NCBI RefSeq assembly: GCF_003233655.1
Contig: NZ_CP029832.1
Span: 480,001 to 544,000, forward strand
Reading direction: 5' to 3'
DNA length: 64,000 bases
Source of the DNA: Azospirillum ramasamyi
GTDB lineage: Bacteria; Pseudomonadota; Alphaproteobacteria; Azospirillales; Azospirillaceae
Shown piece by piece: positions 37,283-45,720 of this stretch (positions are counted from its first letter, which is position 1; every line of letters starts with the position of its first letter). The notes below the pieces were generated by a model. That model was not told the origin of the DNA, did no database searches, and saw only the letters and a list, made by a program, of their open reading frames with translations. Position numbers and translations under genes: made by a program.

Positions 37283-39196
37283 ATGCAGACAAGCCGTTCC
37301 ACCAGGCATTCTTGCTATCGGTTCGTTTTGGCCGGTCTCGGGGTTGCGGCCGGAGCCGCCGTCGTGTCGACCGCCGCACCGACCGTCGCGTCGGCGGAGG
37401 AACTCAAACTCGCTCCCCTGCAGGTGACCGCGCCGAAGGAGGTGTCGGTACCGCAGGAGCAGGCGACCACCGCCTCGAGCGTGATCGGCGCCGAAGAGAT
37501 CGCGCGCCAGCAGATCCGCCGTCTCGACGACGCGCTGGGGCTGGTTCCCGGCGTCACCCTGTCGGGCCGGCAGGCGCCGGGCGGTGCCCAGACCTTGCGG
37601 CTGCGCGGGCTTGGGCCGCGCCACACCCGCATCTTCATCGACGGCGTCGAGATGAGCGACACCAGCCAGTCGCAGTCGCATTATGCGGCCGGCGAAATGG
37701 ACATGGCCGACATCGAGCGCATCGAGGTTCTGCGCGGCCCGCAGCCGGGCCGCTTCGGGCCGGATGCCGGCGGCGGCGTGGTCAACATCGTCACCCGCCG
37801 GCCGGCCGGCCCGCTCGGCGGACAGGTCGGCGCCGAATACGGCAGCTTCGACACCAAGCGGGCGAACGCGTCGCTGTCCGGGGCACGGGAGAGGGTGGAT
37901 TTCCGCGCCTCGCTTTCCGGAACCTGGTCCGACGGCTATTCGGATTTCAGCCGGTGGCGCGGCGGACAGGAGAACGACCCGTTCCGGCAATGGGCGGCGG
38001 CCGGCCGGATCGGTGTCCAGGCGACCGACGAACTGCGCCTGGATGCGACGGCGCGATACCAGCGCAAGACCCTGACCTACGATCCCGCCGACGGCGACAA
38101 CGACTGGTCGCGCGACGAGACCGAACGGTTCCTGCGCCTGGGCGGATCGCTCGACAGCCTGGGCGGCAGGCTGGTTCACAGCTTCGGCGTCGCCAACACC
38201 GCCATCACCCGGCAGTATTGGGGCGAGGGAACCAGGGGCGACACCTATGACGGCCACAAGACCCGCCTCGACTACGCGGCGATCGCCAAGCTGTCCGACC
38301 GGGTAACGCTGGGCTACGGGGCCGACGCCACCCGCGAAAGCATGGAACAGCACACGCCGGGCTTCGCGCCGCTCGCGCCGGATATGCGGTCGCACACCTG
38401 GCGCAGCGGCGGCTTCGCCACCATCGGCGTGACGCCGGTGGCGCCGCTCGACCTGTCGGCGACGATCCGCGGCGACCGCCACAGCGAATATGGCGGGAAG
38501 GGAACCTGGAGGCTCGGCGCCGCCTACCGGATCGTGCAAACCGGAACCACCCTGCGCTCCAGCTACGGCACGGCATGGCAGCCGCCGTCGCTCTACGAAC
38601 GCTTTGATCCCTGCTATGGGCGGGCCGGCCTGCGGCCCGAACGCAGCCGCGGCTGGGATGCCGGCATCGAGCAGTCGCTGCTGGGCGGCCAACTGACCGC
38701 GGGGGCGACCTATTTCCAGGCCAGCACCCTCGACCAGATCAACTGGCTGTACGGCCCGGCAACCAGCCCGGCCTGTTCGGGCGGCGGCTATGTCAACGTG
38801 GATCGCACGAAGGCGCAGGGGCTGGAGCTTGAGCTGGCCGCCCGCCCGACCGCGACGACCGATTTTCGTGTCGCCTATTCCTGGCAGAGCGTGCTCAACG
38901 CCAACACCGGGCAGCGGCTGCGCAACCTGCCGCTTCACCAGGGCAGCGCGTCGGTCGGCTGGCGCTTCCTGCCCGAGGCCTACGCCAATCTCGGCCTGCG
39001 CTATCGCGACATGATCGAGAATTACGGCACCGGCAGCGCCTTCCTCACCGCCGATCTCCGGCTGTCCTACGACCTGACCGAGGCGGTGACGCTGCACGGC
39101 CGCGTCGAAAACCTGTTCAACCGCCGCTACGAGGAAGTCTACGGCCATGCCGCACCGGGCCGCTCGGCCTATGCCGGCCTGTCCGCGCGCTTCTGA
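37283..39196 (+). CDS. btuB: TonB-dependent outer membrane receptor, BtuB-like
   Basis: A 637-residue receptor from ATG 37283 with a signal peptide (about 1-38, ending APTVASAEE). A TonB-box-like LAPLQVTAPKE follows at the mature N-terminus. The plug domain runs about 55-155 (LRLRGLGPRHTRIFIDGVEM, IERIEVLRGPQPGRFGPDAG, GGVVNIVTRR), then a 22-strand barrel ending in Phe (SAYAGLSARF). A Cys pair in the barrel loops (DPCYGRAGLRP, SPACSGGGYVN) may form a disulfide. The riboswitch, ABC importer and DUF1636 neighbour make cobalamin or another corrinoid the likely substrate. An upstream in-frame ATG at 37115 gives an unlikely N-terminal extension. Confidence 0.9.
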   Translation: MQTSRSTRHSCYRFVLAGLGVAAGAAVVSTAAPTVASAEELKLAPLQVTAPKEVSVPQEQATTASSVIGAEEIARQQIRRLDDALGLVPGVTLSGRQAPGGAQTLRLRGLGPRHTRIFIDGVEMSDTSQSQSHYAAGEMDMADIERIEVLRGPQPGRFGPDAGGGVVNIVTRRPAGPLGGQVGAEYGSFDTKRANASLSGARERVDFRASLSGTWSDGYSDFSRWRGGQENDPFRQWAAAGRIGVQATDELRLDATARYQRKTLTYDPADGDNDWSRDETERFLRLGGSLDSLGGRLVHSFGVANTAITRQYWGEGTRGDTYDGHKTRLDYAAIAKLSDRVTLGYGADATRESMEQHTPGFAPLAPDMRSHTWRSGGFATIGVTPVAPLDLSATIRGDRHSEYGGKGTWRLGAAYRIVQTGTTLRSSYGTAWQPPSLYERFDPCYGRAGLRPERSRGWDAGIEQSLLGGQLTAGATYFQASTLDQINWLYGPATSPACSGGGYVNVDRTKAQGLELELAARPTATTDFRVAYSWQSVLNANTGQRLRNLPLHQGSASVGWRFLPEAYANLGLRYRDMIENYGTGSAFLTADLRLSYDLTEAVTLHGRVENLFNRRYEEVYGHAAPGRSAYAGLSARF

Positions 39197-39223
39197 CCCG
39201 CCATTCCCAGGAGATTCCTTTCC

Positions 39224-39808
39224 ATGAGCACCGCGTCTTCCGTGGCCGCGCACGTCGTCGAGGAGCCCGGCATGGGCCGGGTCGAGATTTTCCCGCTGCC
39301 CACCGATCAGGATCTGCTGTTGGCCATGCTGAAGGATGCCTTCGAGGTATGGTGGCGCGACATCGTGTTCGGCACGCTGGTCCAGGGGGCCGTCTTCGAG
39401 ATCCGCGCGCCGAACGCCCCGCGCAAGGTGTCGCTGTTCGACGGCTACCTGACCGTCGATTTCGGGACGTGGCATTTCCACGTCTGCATCGGCCCCCACC
39501 GGGGCACGCCGCGCAACCCGGCCGATCCTGAGCTTGCCCGCATCCGCCGGACCGCGCGGGCCGAGATGTACCGCGTCCTGGGGGACGACGGCGCTCCGCG
39601 GAGCTGGGGGCTGCGGCTGTTCAACGGCAAGGGCGAACAGCAGATGACACTGTTCTTCCCCAACCCCTTCCTCGGCGAGAACGACCGCATCCTGAAGGAG
39701 CCGGATTGGAGCCGACTGTCGATGTGGGACGGGTTCCGCCAGCGCTATCTCGGGCTGGAGAGCGATCCTATCGACCGTAGCGGGAAGGGGTTCCGGTGCG
39801 GCGGCTGA
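39224..39808 (+). CDS. Conserved protein of unknown function in the cobalamin-uptake operon
   Basis: A 194-residue protein without signal peptide or membrane helix. Visible features are EIFPLPTDQDLLLAMLKDAF, WWRDIVFGTLVQGAVFEIRA, a FGTWHFHVCIGPHRGTPRNP segment with clustered His/Cys (possible metal or cofactor site) and LRLFNGKGEQQMTLFFPNPF. It sits between btuB and the binding-protein gene. The start of the latter lies inside its last codons, so the two are coupled. It is probably a cytoplasmic helper of corrinoid or cobalt handling (inference from position only). Confidence 0.75.
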   Translation: MSTASSVAAHVVEEPGMGRVEIFPLPTDQDLLLAMLKDAFEVWWRDIVFGTLVQGAVFEIRAPNAPRKVSLFDGYLTVDFGTWHFHVCIGPHRGTPRNPADPELARIRRTARAEMYRVLGDDGAPRSWGLRLFNGKGEQQMTLFFPNPFLGENDRILKEPDWSRLSMWDGFRQRYLGLESDPIDRSGKGFRCGG

Positions 39809-40662
39809 TCCTCCGCCTGGCGGCGGCCGGCCTTCTGACCGCGGCCATCCCGATGGGGATGGCCGATGCCGCCGGTCCGCGGGCGGCATCGGCCACCGTG
39901 TGCGGCGACCAGTATCTTCTGGCGTTGGCCGATCCCGACCAGATCGCCGCTCTGTCGCCGGAAGCCGCCGACCCCTGGCTGTCGTTCAAGGCCGGGGAGG
40001 CGGCCTCCTACCCGCAGTTCCGGCCGAGTGCCGAGACCTACCTGTCGCTCGGCGTCGAGGTGGTTCTCGCCAACGCCTGGAGCGACCACAAGACCCTGGA
40101 ATTGCTGGAACGTTTCGGCGTGCGGGTGGTGCGCATCCCGCTGGCCGAGCGTTTCGAGGACATCGAGACGGTGACGGCGACGGTTGCCGAGGCTCTGGGT
40201 CATCCCGACCGAGGCGCACGCCTCAACGACGAGGTCCGCCGGCGGCTGGCCGCGGTGCGGACGGAGAACGCCGGTGCCGGCCGGACGGCGCTCTACCTGC
40301 GTCCGGGCGGCGGCAGCGCCGCGGCCGGAACCTTCGTCGACGAGGTGATGACGGTGGCCGGCCTGACCAACCAGGCGACCGTCGAAGGGCGGTCGGGCTG
40401 GACCGGCTACGATCTGGAGAGCTTCGTCCTCAACCCGCCCGGTCTTCTGGTGACAAGTTTCTTCGAGAGTCCCGACCGGTCGTTGCGGCGCGCCTTCGGG
40501 GAGCATCCCGCCTTCGCCCGCCGGGCTTCGGCCACGCCGACGGTGGCGGTGCCCGGCAACAATTGGGTATGCAGTGGCTGGTTCCTGGTCGAGGCGGCCG
40601 AAGCCCTGACCCGCGGGTTGCGGCAGCTTCCGCCGCCGCCCCCATCAAATGGAATGCCCTGA
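39796..40662 (+). CDS. btuF: ABC transporter substrate-binding protein, BtuF-like
   Basis: A 288-residue periplasmic binding protein from GTG 39796, with a signal peptide (RLILRLAAAGLLTAAIPMGM-ADA). The class III fold is suggested by VCGDQYLLALADPDQIAALS, the helix-linked lobes, LGVEVVLANAWSDHKTLELL, FGVRVVRIPLAERFEDIETV and the long backbone helix. It is related to the BtuF/FecB/HmuT group; substrate assignment rests on the riboswitch and BtuB neighbour. Confidence 0.85.
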   Translation: MRRLILRLAAAGLLTAAIPMGMADAAGPRAASATVCGDQYLLALADPDQIAALSPEAADPWLSFKAGEAASYPQFRPSAETYLSLGVEVVLANAWSDHKTLELLERFGVRVVRIPLAERFEDIETVTATVAEALGHPDRGARLNDEVRRRLAAVRTENAGAGRTALYLRPGGGSAAAGTFVDEVMTVAGLTNQATVEGRSGWTGYDLESFVLNPPGLLVTSFFESPDRSLRRAFGEHPAFARRASATPTVAVPGNNWVCSGWFLVEAAEALTRGLRQLPPPPPSNGMP

Positions 40663-40665
40663 TCC

Positions 40666-41655
40666 ATGCGCACTCTTCCTCTGCTGGCCGGCCTCGCCGT
40701 CGCCCTGCTGGCCGCATCCGCCGCCGGCCTCGCCATCGGCTACGCTCCGCTTCCGCTGGCCGGCGTGATCGCCGGTGTCTTCGGTGCCGGCGATCCCCTG
40801 ACGGTCGCCGTCATCCGGGAAATCCGCCTGCCCCGGCTGCTGCTCGGGATCGAGGTCGGAGCGGCGCTCGGCATCGCCGGCGCGGCGCTCCAGGGATTGC
40901 TGCGCAACCCGCTGGCCGAACCGGGGCTGATCGGTGTCTCGGCGAGCGCAGGGCTGGGCGCGGTCATCGCCTTCTATTTCGGCTTCGCGGCGCTGTCGCC
41001 CTATGCGCTTCCCGCCATGGCGATGGCCGGCGCTCTCGTCGCGACCTGCCTCGTGCTGGCGGTCGCCGCCCGCGACGGCGGCAGCCTGACCCTGATTCTG
41101 GCGGGGGTCGCGCTGTCCAGCCTCGCCGTCGCCCTCACCTCCCTGGCGATGAACCTCGCGCCCAACCCCTATGCCGTCACCGAGATGCTGATGTGGCTGA
41201 TGGGGTCGCTGAAGGACCGGACGCCGGCCGATGCGCTGACCGCACTTCCCTTCATCCTGGCCGGCTTCGGCCTGCTGCTCGCCACCGGCCGCGGGCTGGA
41301 TGCCCTGGCCCTGGGCGAGGATGCGGCCCGCAGCCTGGGGGTCGATCTGGCCCGGCTGCGGTTGGCCGTCGTCGGCGGCAGCGCCGCGACGGTCGGGGCG
41401 TCGGTGGCGGCGTCCGGCTCGATCGGCTTCGTCGGGCTGGTGGTGCCGCATCTGCTGCGCCCGCTGGTCGGGCATGAACCAAGCCGCCTGCTGCTGCCGA
41501 GTGCGCTCGGCGGAGCGGTGCTGGTGACGCTGGCCGATCTGGTGTCCCGCCTGATCCCCACCGAGCAGGAGGTGATGCTGGGCGTCCTCACCTCGCTGGT
41601 CGGCGCGCCATTCTTCCTCATTCTCATCCTGCGCGCCCGGCGGGAGGCATGGTGA
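40666..41655 (+). CDS. btuC: FecCD/BtuC-type ABC permease
   Basis: A 329-residue membrane protein with about ten helices. Family motifs are EIRLPRLLLGIEVGAALGIA, GAALQGLLRNPLAEPGLIGV-SASAGLGAV (in parts), SIGFVGLVVPHLLRPLVGHE (coupling helix region) and LIPTEQEVMLGVLTSLVGAP-FFLILILR. It forms the channel for the substrate delivered by the binding protein. It overlaps the ATPase gene by seven bases. Confidence 0.94.
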   Translation: MRTLPLLAGLAVALLAASAAGLAIGYAPLPLAGVIAGVFGAGDPLTVAVIREIRLPRLLLGIEVGAALGIAGAALQGLLRNPLAEPGLIGVSASAGLGAVIAFYFGFAALSPYALPAMAMAGALVATCLVLAVAARDGGSLTLILAGVALSSLAVALTSLAMNLAPNPYAVTEMLMWLMGSLKDRTPADALTALPFILAGFGLLLATGRGLDALALGEDAARSLGVDLARLRLAVVGGSAATVGASVAASGSIGFVGLVVPHLLRPLVGHEPSRLLLPSALGGAVLVTLADLVSRLIPTEQEVMLGVLTSLVGAPFFLILILRARREAW

Positions 41656-42440
41656 CGATGCTGTCGGCTTCCGGAATCACCCTGACTCTGGGCGGACGTC
41701 CCGTCCTGGACGATGCCGGTTTCACCGCCCGCTGCGGCGCCGTCACCGGCCTGATCGGGCCGAACGGCATCGGCAAATCGACCCTGCTCCGGGCGGTCGC
41801 CGGCCTGCTGCCCCATCGGGGCGATGTCCGCTTCGCAGGAAAGCCCCTGCCATCGGATGCGCGGTCGCGGGCACGGCTGCTCGGCTATCTGCCGCAGGGT
41901 CACCATGTCCATTGGCCGCTGACGGTCCGCCGCACGGTGGCGCTCGGGCGGCTGCCGCATCTCGGTCCGCTCGGCCGGCCGGGACGGGCCGATGAGGAGG
42001 TGGTCGAGCGGGTCATGGCAGCGACCGGGGTCGCGGAACTCGCTGCACGCGCGGTGCCGACCCTGTCGGGCGGCGAGCGCGCCCGCGTGATGCTGGCGAG
42101 GGTTCTGGCGACGGATGCCCCGGTGCTGCTGGCCGACGAGCCGACGGCGGCGCTCGATCCCGGCCACCAGCTCCGCATCATGGCGCTGCTGCGAGCCGAG
42201 GCGGTCGAGCGCCGCCGAGCCGTCGTCGTCGTGCTCCACGACCTGTCGCTGGCCGCCCGCTGCTGCGACGAACTCGTGCTGCTGATGCCGGACCGGCGCG
42301 TGGTTGCGGGAGACGTCCCGACGGTTTTGACGTCTTCCCTGCTGCAAGAGGCCTATGGCGTGTCCTTCGCCGTGACGCGGGCCGCCGACATTCCGGTGGT
42401 GCTTCCCCAATGCCCGACCCTGATCCAAGCCGGAGACTGA
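41649..42440 (+). CDS. btuD: ABC transporter ATPase, BtuD-like
   Basis: A 263-residue ATPase: Walker A GPNGIGKST (about residues 38-46), Q-loop GYLPQG, signature LSGGERARVMLARVLA, Walker B VLLADEPTA, and switch His in VVVLHDLSLAARCCDEL. It is nearest to the iron-siderophore/cobalamin importer ATPases. The start is GTG 41649 or ATG 41658. Confidence 0.94.
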   Translation: MVTMLSASGITLTLGGRPVLDDAGFTARCGAVTGLIGPNGIGKSTLLRAVAGLLPHRGDVRFAGKPLPSDARSRARLLGYLPQGHHVHWPLTVRRTVALGRLPHLGPLGRPGRADEEVVERVMAATGVAELAARAVPTLSGGERARVMLARVLATDAPVLLADEPTAALDPGHQLRIMALLRAEAVERRRAVVVVLHDLSLAARCCDELVLLMPDRRVVAGDVPTVLTSSLLQEAYGVSFAVTRAADIPVVLPQCPTLIQAGD

Positions 42441-42446
42441 CCTGCC

Positions 42447-42845
42447 ATGCCCATCGACGTGATCGTCTGCGAAACCTGCCGCCAGCCCGGCACCGGATCG
42501 GCGGCGGACCCGCAGGACGGGTGGACCGGCGCGATGTTCGCGGCCCTGCTCGAGGGTGTCCTCGCTTCCGCCGGCGCCGGTGAATTCCGCGTCGGCACCA
42601 TGCGGTGCCTGATGAGCTGCCGCCGTCCCTGCGTCGTCCATATCCGCTCGCCGGGGCGCATGGGCTACGTTCTCGGAGACCTTGTTCCCGAGCGGCCGGC
42701 CGTCGAGGCGCTGGTCGGCTACCTGCTGGCCTATGGTACGACCGACACCGGGATCGTCCCCTACAAGGATTGGCCTGACGGCGTCAAAGGACGCTTCGTC
42801 GCCCGTGTTCCTGCGCCCCCCGGCCAGGATCAGGGAGTAAAGTAG
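42447..42845 (+). CDS. DUF1636 predicted metal-binding protein
   Basis: A 132-residue protein with paired cysteines in an arrangement typical of DUF1636: VCETCRQPG at the N-terminus and MRCLMSCRRPCVVHIRSPGR in the middle, then GYVLGDLVPERPAVEALVGY. It resembles thioredoxin-like ferredoxin folds; genes of this family are often tied to cobalamin riboswitches. It may handle cobalt or corrinoid reduction (inference). Its last 16 bases overlap the end of the convergent VWA gene. Confidence 0.85.
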   Translation: MPIDVIVCETCRQPGTGSAADPQDGWTGAMFAALLEGVLASAGAGEFRVGTMRCLMSCRRPCVVHIRSPGRMGYVLGDLVPERPAVEALVGYLLAYGTTDTGIVPYKDWPDGVKGRFVARVPAPPGQDQGVK

Positions 42846-43816
42846 ACGATCTTTTGCTCGCCGGAGGCCAAGGATACCGCGTTGCGCCGCAGGATTTTCT
42901 CCTCTCCCGACCACAGCGAAACCTCGTAGGTTCCGGGCGGCAGAGCGATGGGATCGGTGGGAATCGGGAGCGGGGTCGCGAAGATGCTTTTGCCTTCGCC
43001 GGCACGCTGGATTTCCACGCGCAGCTTGCCGTCCCGCAGCACGGCGCCTGAACGCAGGTCCAGCCCCAGCACCTGGAGCGTCGGTTGGATAAAGGACGCC
43101 TGCCGGTGCTTGTCCGCCACCCGTTTGGCCAGTTCGGCCATCGTTCTTTGAGCTTCCTCCGGTCGGGTCAGATCAATCCGTATCGCGCCCGAGCAGGCCG
43201 CCAGCCGATCGACGGCCTCCGTCCGCATGTCCCCTGCGCGGGGAACGACGATCGTATCGATTTCCACCCGGTTCTTGTCGCGCCCGAGATTGATCGTCCG
43301 AAGCGCCTCGCAGGGCGCATCCAAGGTCTGATCGCAAGTATCCTCGAAATCGCTGATGAGAACAATGATGCCGCCGTCGGCGCCCAGAATGTCGGCGGTC
43401 TTTAAAAGGGTCTCGGTAATGGGCGAATAGCCTTTCGCCTGAAGGCCCGACACTATGCGCTCCATTCGGTCAAGCTGCTCGGTGTCCAGACGCACCGGCG
43501 GCGCCACGATGTCGATGTCCTTGCAACCCGCGACCCGCGCCGCGCCGCTGGACGGCACGAAACTGACCGAATGGCCGAAGGAAACCACGCTCACAATGCT
43601 GCCGGGCGATTGCTTGGTCAGGCCTTCGGCGAAAAAGCGGAACGCGGCTTGCGCCACCTCCCTCTTGCCGTGCCGGTCGGAGGTTTGAGCCCGCATGCTT
43701 CCCGAACTGTCGTAAACGACGACGATTCCGCGATCCCCGGCCGAGGCGGGCGTAACGGTCGCGGAGAGGGTAACAGTTAGAAGGCCGGCGATGGGCAACA
43801 GCGCGAACGGGTTCAT
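42830..43816 (-). CDS. Exported von Willebrand A (VWA) domain protein
   Basis: A 328-residue protein from ATG 43816 (overlapping the upstream stop as ATGA) with a signal peptide (LLPIAGLLTVTLSATVTPAS-AG). The VWA domain begins at once: IVVVYDSSGSM holds the MIDAS motif DxSxS at Asp36, SYSPIT-type TETLLKTA gives the Thr, and IIVLISDFEDTCDQTLDAPC the last Asp. A C-terminal beta domain follows (LRVEIQRAGEGKSIFATPLP, PPGTYEVSLWSGEEKILRRN). It is the last gene of the minus-strand block, about 16 kb from a second VWA gene on the plus strand. The ligand is unknown. Confidence 0.85.
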   Translation of the reverse strand: MNPFALLPIAGLLTVTLSATVTPASAGDRGIVVVYDSSGSMRAQTSDRHGKREVAQAAFRFFAEGLTKQSPGSIVSVVSFGHSVSFVPSSGAARVAGCKDIDIVAPPVRLDTEQLDRMERIVSGLQAKGYSPITETLLKTADILGADGGIIVLISDFEDTCDQTLDAPCEALRTINLGRDKNRVEIDTIVVPRAGDMRTEAVDRLAACSGAIRIDLTRPEEAQRTMAELAKRVADKHRQASFIQPTLQVLGLDLRSGAVLRDGKLRVEIQRAGEGKSIFATPLPIPTDPIALPPGTYEVSLWSGEEKILRRNAVSLASGEQKIVYFTP

Positions 43817-45720
43817 CGCAGGATCATCCTTCCGAATGGCAACGCCGAATCGACATAGCCGCAGATGTCGTGAAGCCTGATATCGTACGTGCCGCGACTG
43901 TCGCTCTCGACGGCGATTCCCGTCACCACAAGGCGCAGCCTCGCATCGCTGTCGAGGCGGCACTGCAGCCGGTCCCGTGGTTCGATCGCCAGCGTGTAGC
44001 CTCCTGGAACTCGCCTGTCCGTCGCCGTCGATGCCTCGATCCGGAACATGCTTGCCGCTCTCGCTCCACCCGGCGCGGGCCCGTCGGGCAATGCCGAAAA
44101 TGAGATCGACCGTTCAATCCCCGGAGGATCGGCCTCGAGAACCGTGATCTCGACCTTGTTCCGGAAGGGCGGGGCGTCGATGCCGCGCCGGAATACGGAG
44201 TCGATGCGGGGAGTCGGCCGGCGCGGGGGAGTGGCAGTCGATTCTGCGGCCTGGCGGGGTTGGAGGGTGGGGGAGGGCAATGCCGCAGGCTGCAGTCTGG
44301 AAAAAGGCGGCGGTGCGGCCGGCGATCGGGCGGGCTGTCCGGGCTCGGTGGTGGAGGGGAGCGGTGCCGGCGGCTCCGGTTTGGGGGATGGCGTCGGTGC
44401 CGGCGGTTCCGGCTTGGGAGGCTCCGATTTGGGTGGTTCCGGCTTAGGTGGCTCAAGGGAATGCGGCGGTGTAGCGCCGGGGCCGTTCGACCGGATCGCG
44501 GAAGCGGACGGAATCTGGGATGGGAGTTGCGATTGGGGTTGGTTGCCGGCGGCGAGTCCGGCAACGCCAGGCCCCCGCGGCGCTGCTCCCGAAACCGCGG
44601 CCGCGATGGCGGCACGTCGGCGGGCCTCCAGCCGCTTGCCTTCCTCGGAGTCCGACCGGAAGCAGTTCATCCTTTCCGTCTTCTGCTCGCGTTCCCGATT
44701 GGGGCCTTGTCCGCAAGTGCCTGTGATATCATCGAGCGTAAATTCTGACACATCAGACTTTACGCTCGCCCTCAGACGGCGGGCGCGGCCGTCCGGCCGC
44801 TTGCCTTCGCAGGCATGGGCCTGCGGGGCCGCAGTCGCGGCCTTTACCTCCGAGCATAAGTCAGGACTTACGCTCGGCGGTATGACGGGTTGTCTTGATG
44901 CCTGCGGCTCGGAATCGCAGGGCATGTCGCCCTTGTCTTGGAAGGACAGCGGCTGCCCCAGCAGCGTGGAATGACCGGTGGTCGCCGACACCACGTCGTC
45001 CAGCATGCCGGCGGGCAACCCCTCGGTCCGGAAGGGCCGCGCGAACACCTGGATCGAGAGGTGGACAAGGTGACTTTGCTTGAACCCATGGGTCCACTCC
45101 ATCACCACCTCGGCCAATCCAGCGCCGGTGAAACACGCTTTCTGCAATTCGTAGTCCCGCAGGGAGATCGCATTGACGCTGCCCATCGGCTGGAAGCGCA
45201 GGTCGTCACCCAGGAAATGGACCACGAAGGACAGGCGTTGCGGGGTGTTGGTGTCGCGCACCCGCTGCGCCAATTGGCCCAGCACGAGACTGACATCGTC
45301 ATGGGCGGCCTTCAGCGCGCCCCCGATGTCGATGTAGCCGTTCCACGAGCCGGCCGGCAAATGGCGCTTCAACGTATCGATGTGGTCGTCGATGGCCTTG
45401 CCGGAGGTGTCCGCATTGCCATCGATGGGCTCCACCATGGAGGCCGAACGCATTCCCGGTGTTTTGGCGACGAGAAGCCCGCGATGACGCGCGGGCTCCT
45501 TCCAGGTTCGATCGACTTGGTCGAGCAGCGTCCGCCACTGCCGCTTCAGGTACAGTCGTACGTCGCTGTCGTGATCGTTCAGCAGGCGCGTGTCCAAGAT
45601 ATAGATGTGGAACAGGTGCTCCGGAGCGATCGCCGCTGCACCGGCCGTCGGCGCCCAACAGAAGAGGAGGAGCGACACCAATAGGATGAAACGTGGCAAA
45701 TCCAGCCTCACGACCCACAT
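43813..45720 (-). CDS. Exported proline-rich protein of unknown family
   Basis: A 635-residue protein from ATG 45720 with a signal peptide (FILLVSLLLFCWAPTAGAAA). The N-terminal 250 residues look globular and alternate strand and helix (HLFHIYILDTRLLNDHDSDV, RLSFVVHFLGDDLRFQPMGS), compatible with a VWA-like Rossmann fold but without a clear MIDAS. A Cys-containing middle region follows. Then comes a long Pro/Glu/Lys stretch (about residues 400-470; PPKPEPPKSEPPKPEPPAP), typical of cell-wall-spanning linkers. A C-terminal beta domain ends the protein (VEITVLEADPPGIERSISFS, GGYTLAIEPRDRLQCRLDSD). Its start overlaps the TAXI gene by 13 bases and its stop overlaps the VWA gene. Confidence 0.7.
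   Translation of the reverse strand: MWVVRLDLPRFILLVSLLLFCWAPTAGAAAIAPEHLFHIYILDTRLLNDHDSDVRLYLKRQWRTLLDQVDRTWKEPARHRGLLVAKTPGMRSASMVEPIDGNADTSGKAIDDHIDTLKRHLPAGSWNGYIDIGGALKAAHDDVSLVLGQLAQRVRDTNTPQRLSFVVHFLGDDLRFQPMGSVNAISLRDYELQKACFTGAGLAEVVMEWTHGFKQSHLVHLSIQVFARPFRTEGLPAGMLDDVVSATTGHSTLLGQPLSFQDKGDMPCDSEPQASRQPVIPPSVSPDLCSEVKAATAAPQAHACEGKRPDGRARRLRASVKSDVSEFTLDDITGTCGQGPNREREQKTERMNCFRSDSEEGKRLEARRRAAIAAAVSGAAPRGPGVAGLAAGNQPQSQLPSQIPSASAIRSNGPGATPPHSLEPPKPEPPKSEPPKPEPPAPTPSPKPEPPAPLPSTTEPGQPARSPAAPPPFSRLQPAALPSPTLQPRQAAESTATPPRRPTPRIDSVFRRGIDAPPFRNKVEITVLEADPPGIERSISFSALPDGPAPGGARAASMFRIEASTATDRRVPGGYTLAIEPRDRLQCRLDSDARLRLVVTGIAVESDSRGTYDIRLHDICGYVDSALPFGRMILR

Noticed and set aside
37169..39889. 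A 906-codon minus-strand frame opposite btuB
   Set aside because: Shadow frame; no domain, and it spans the boundary of two clear plus-strand genes.
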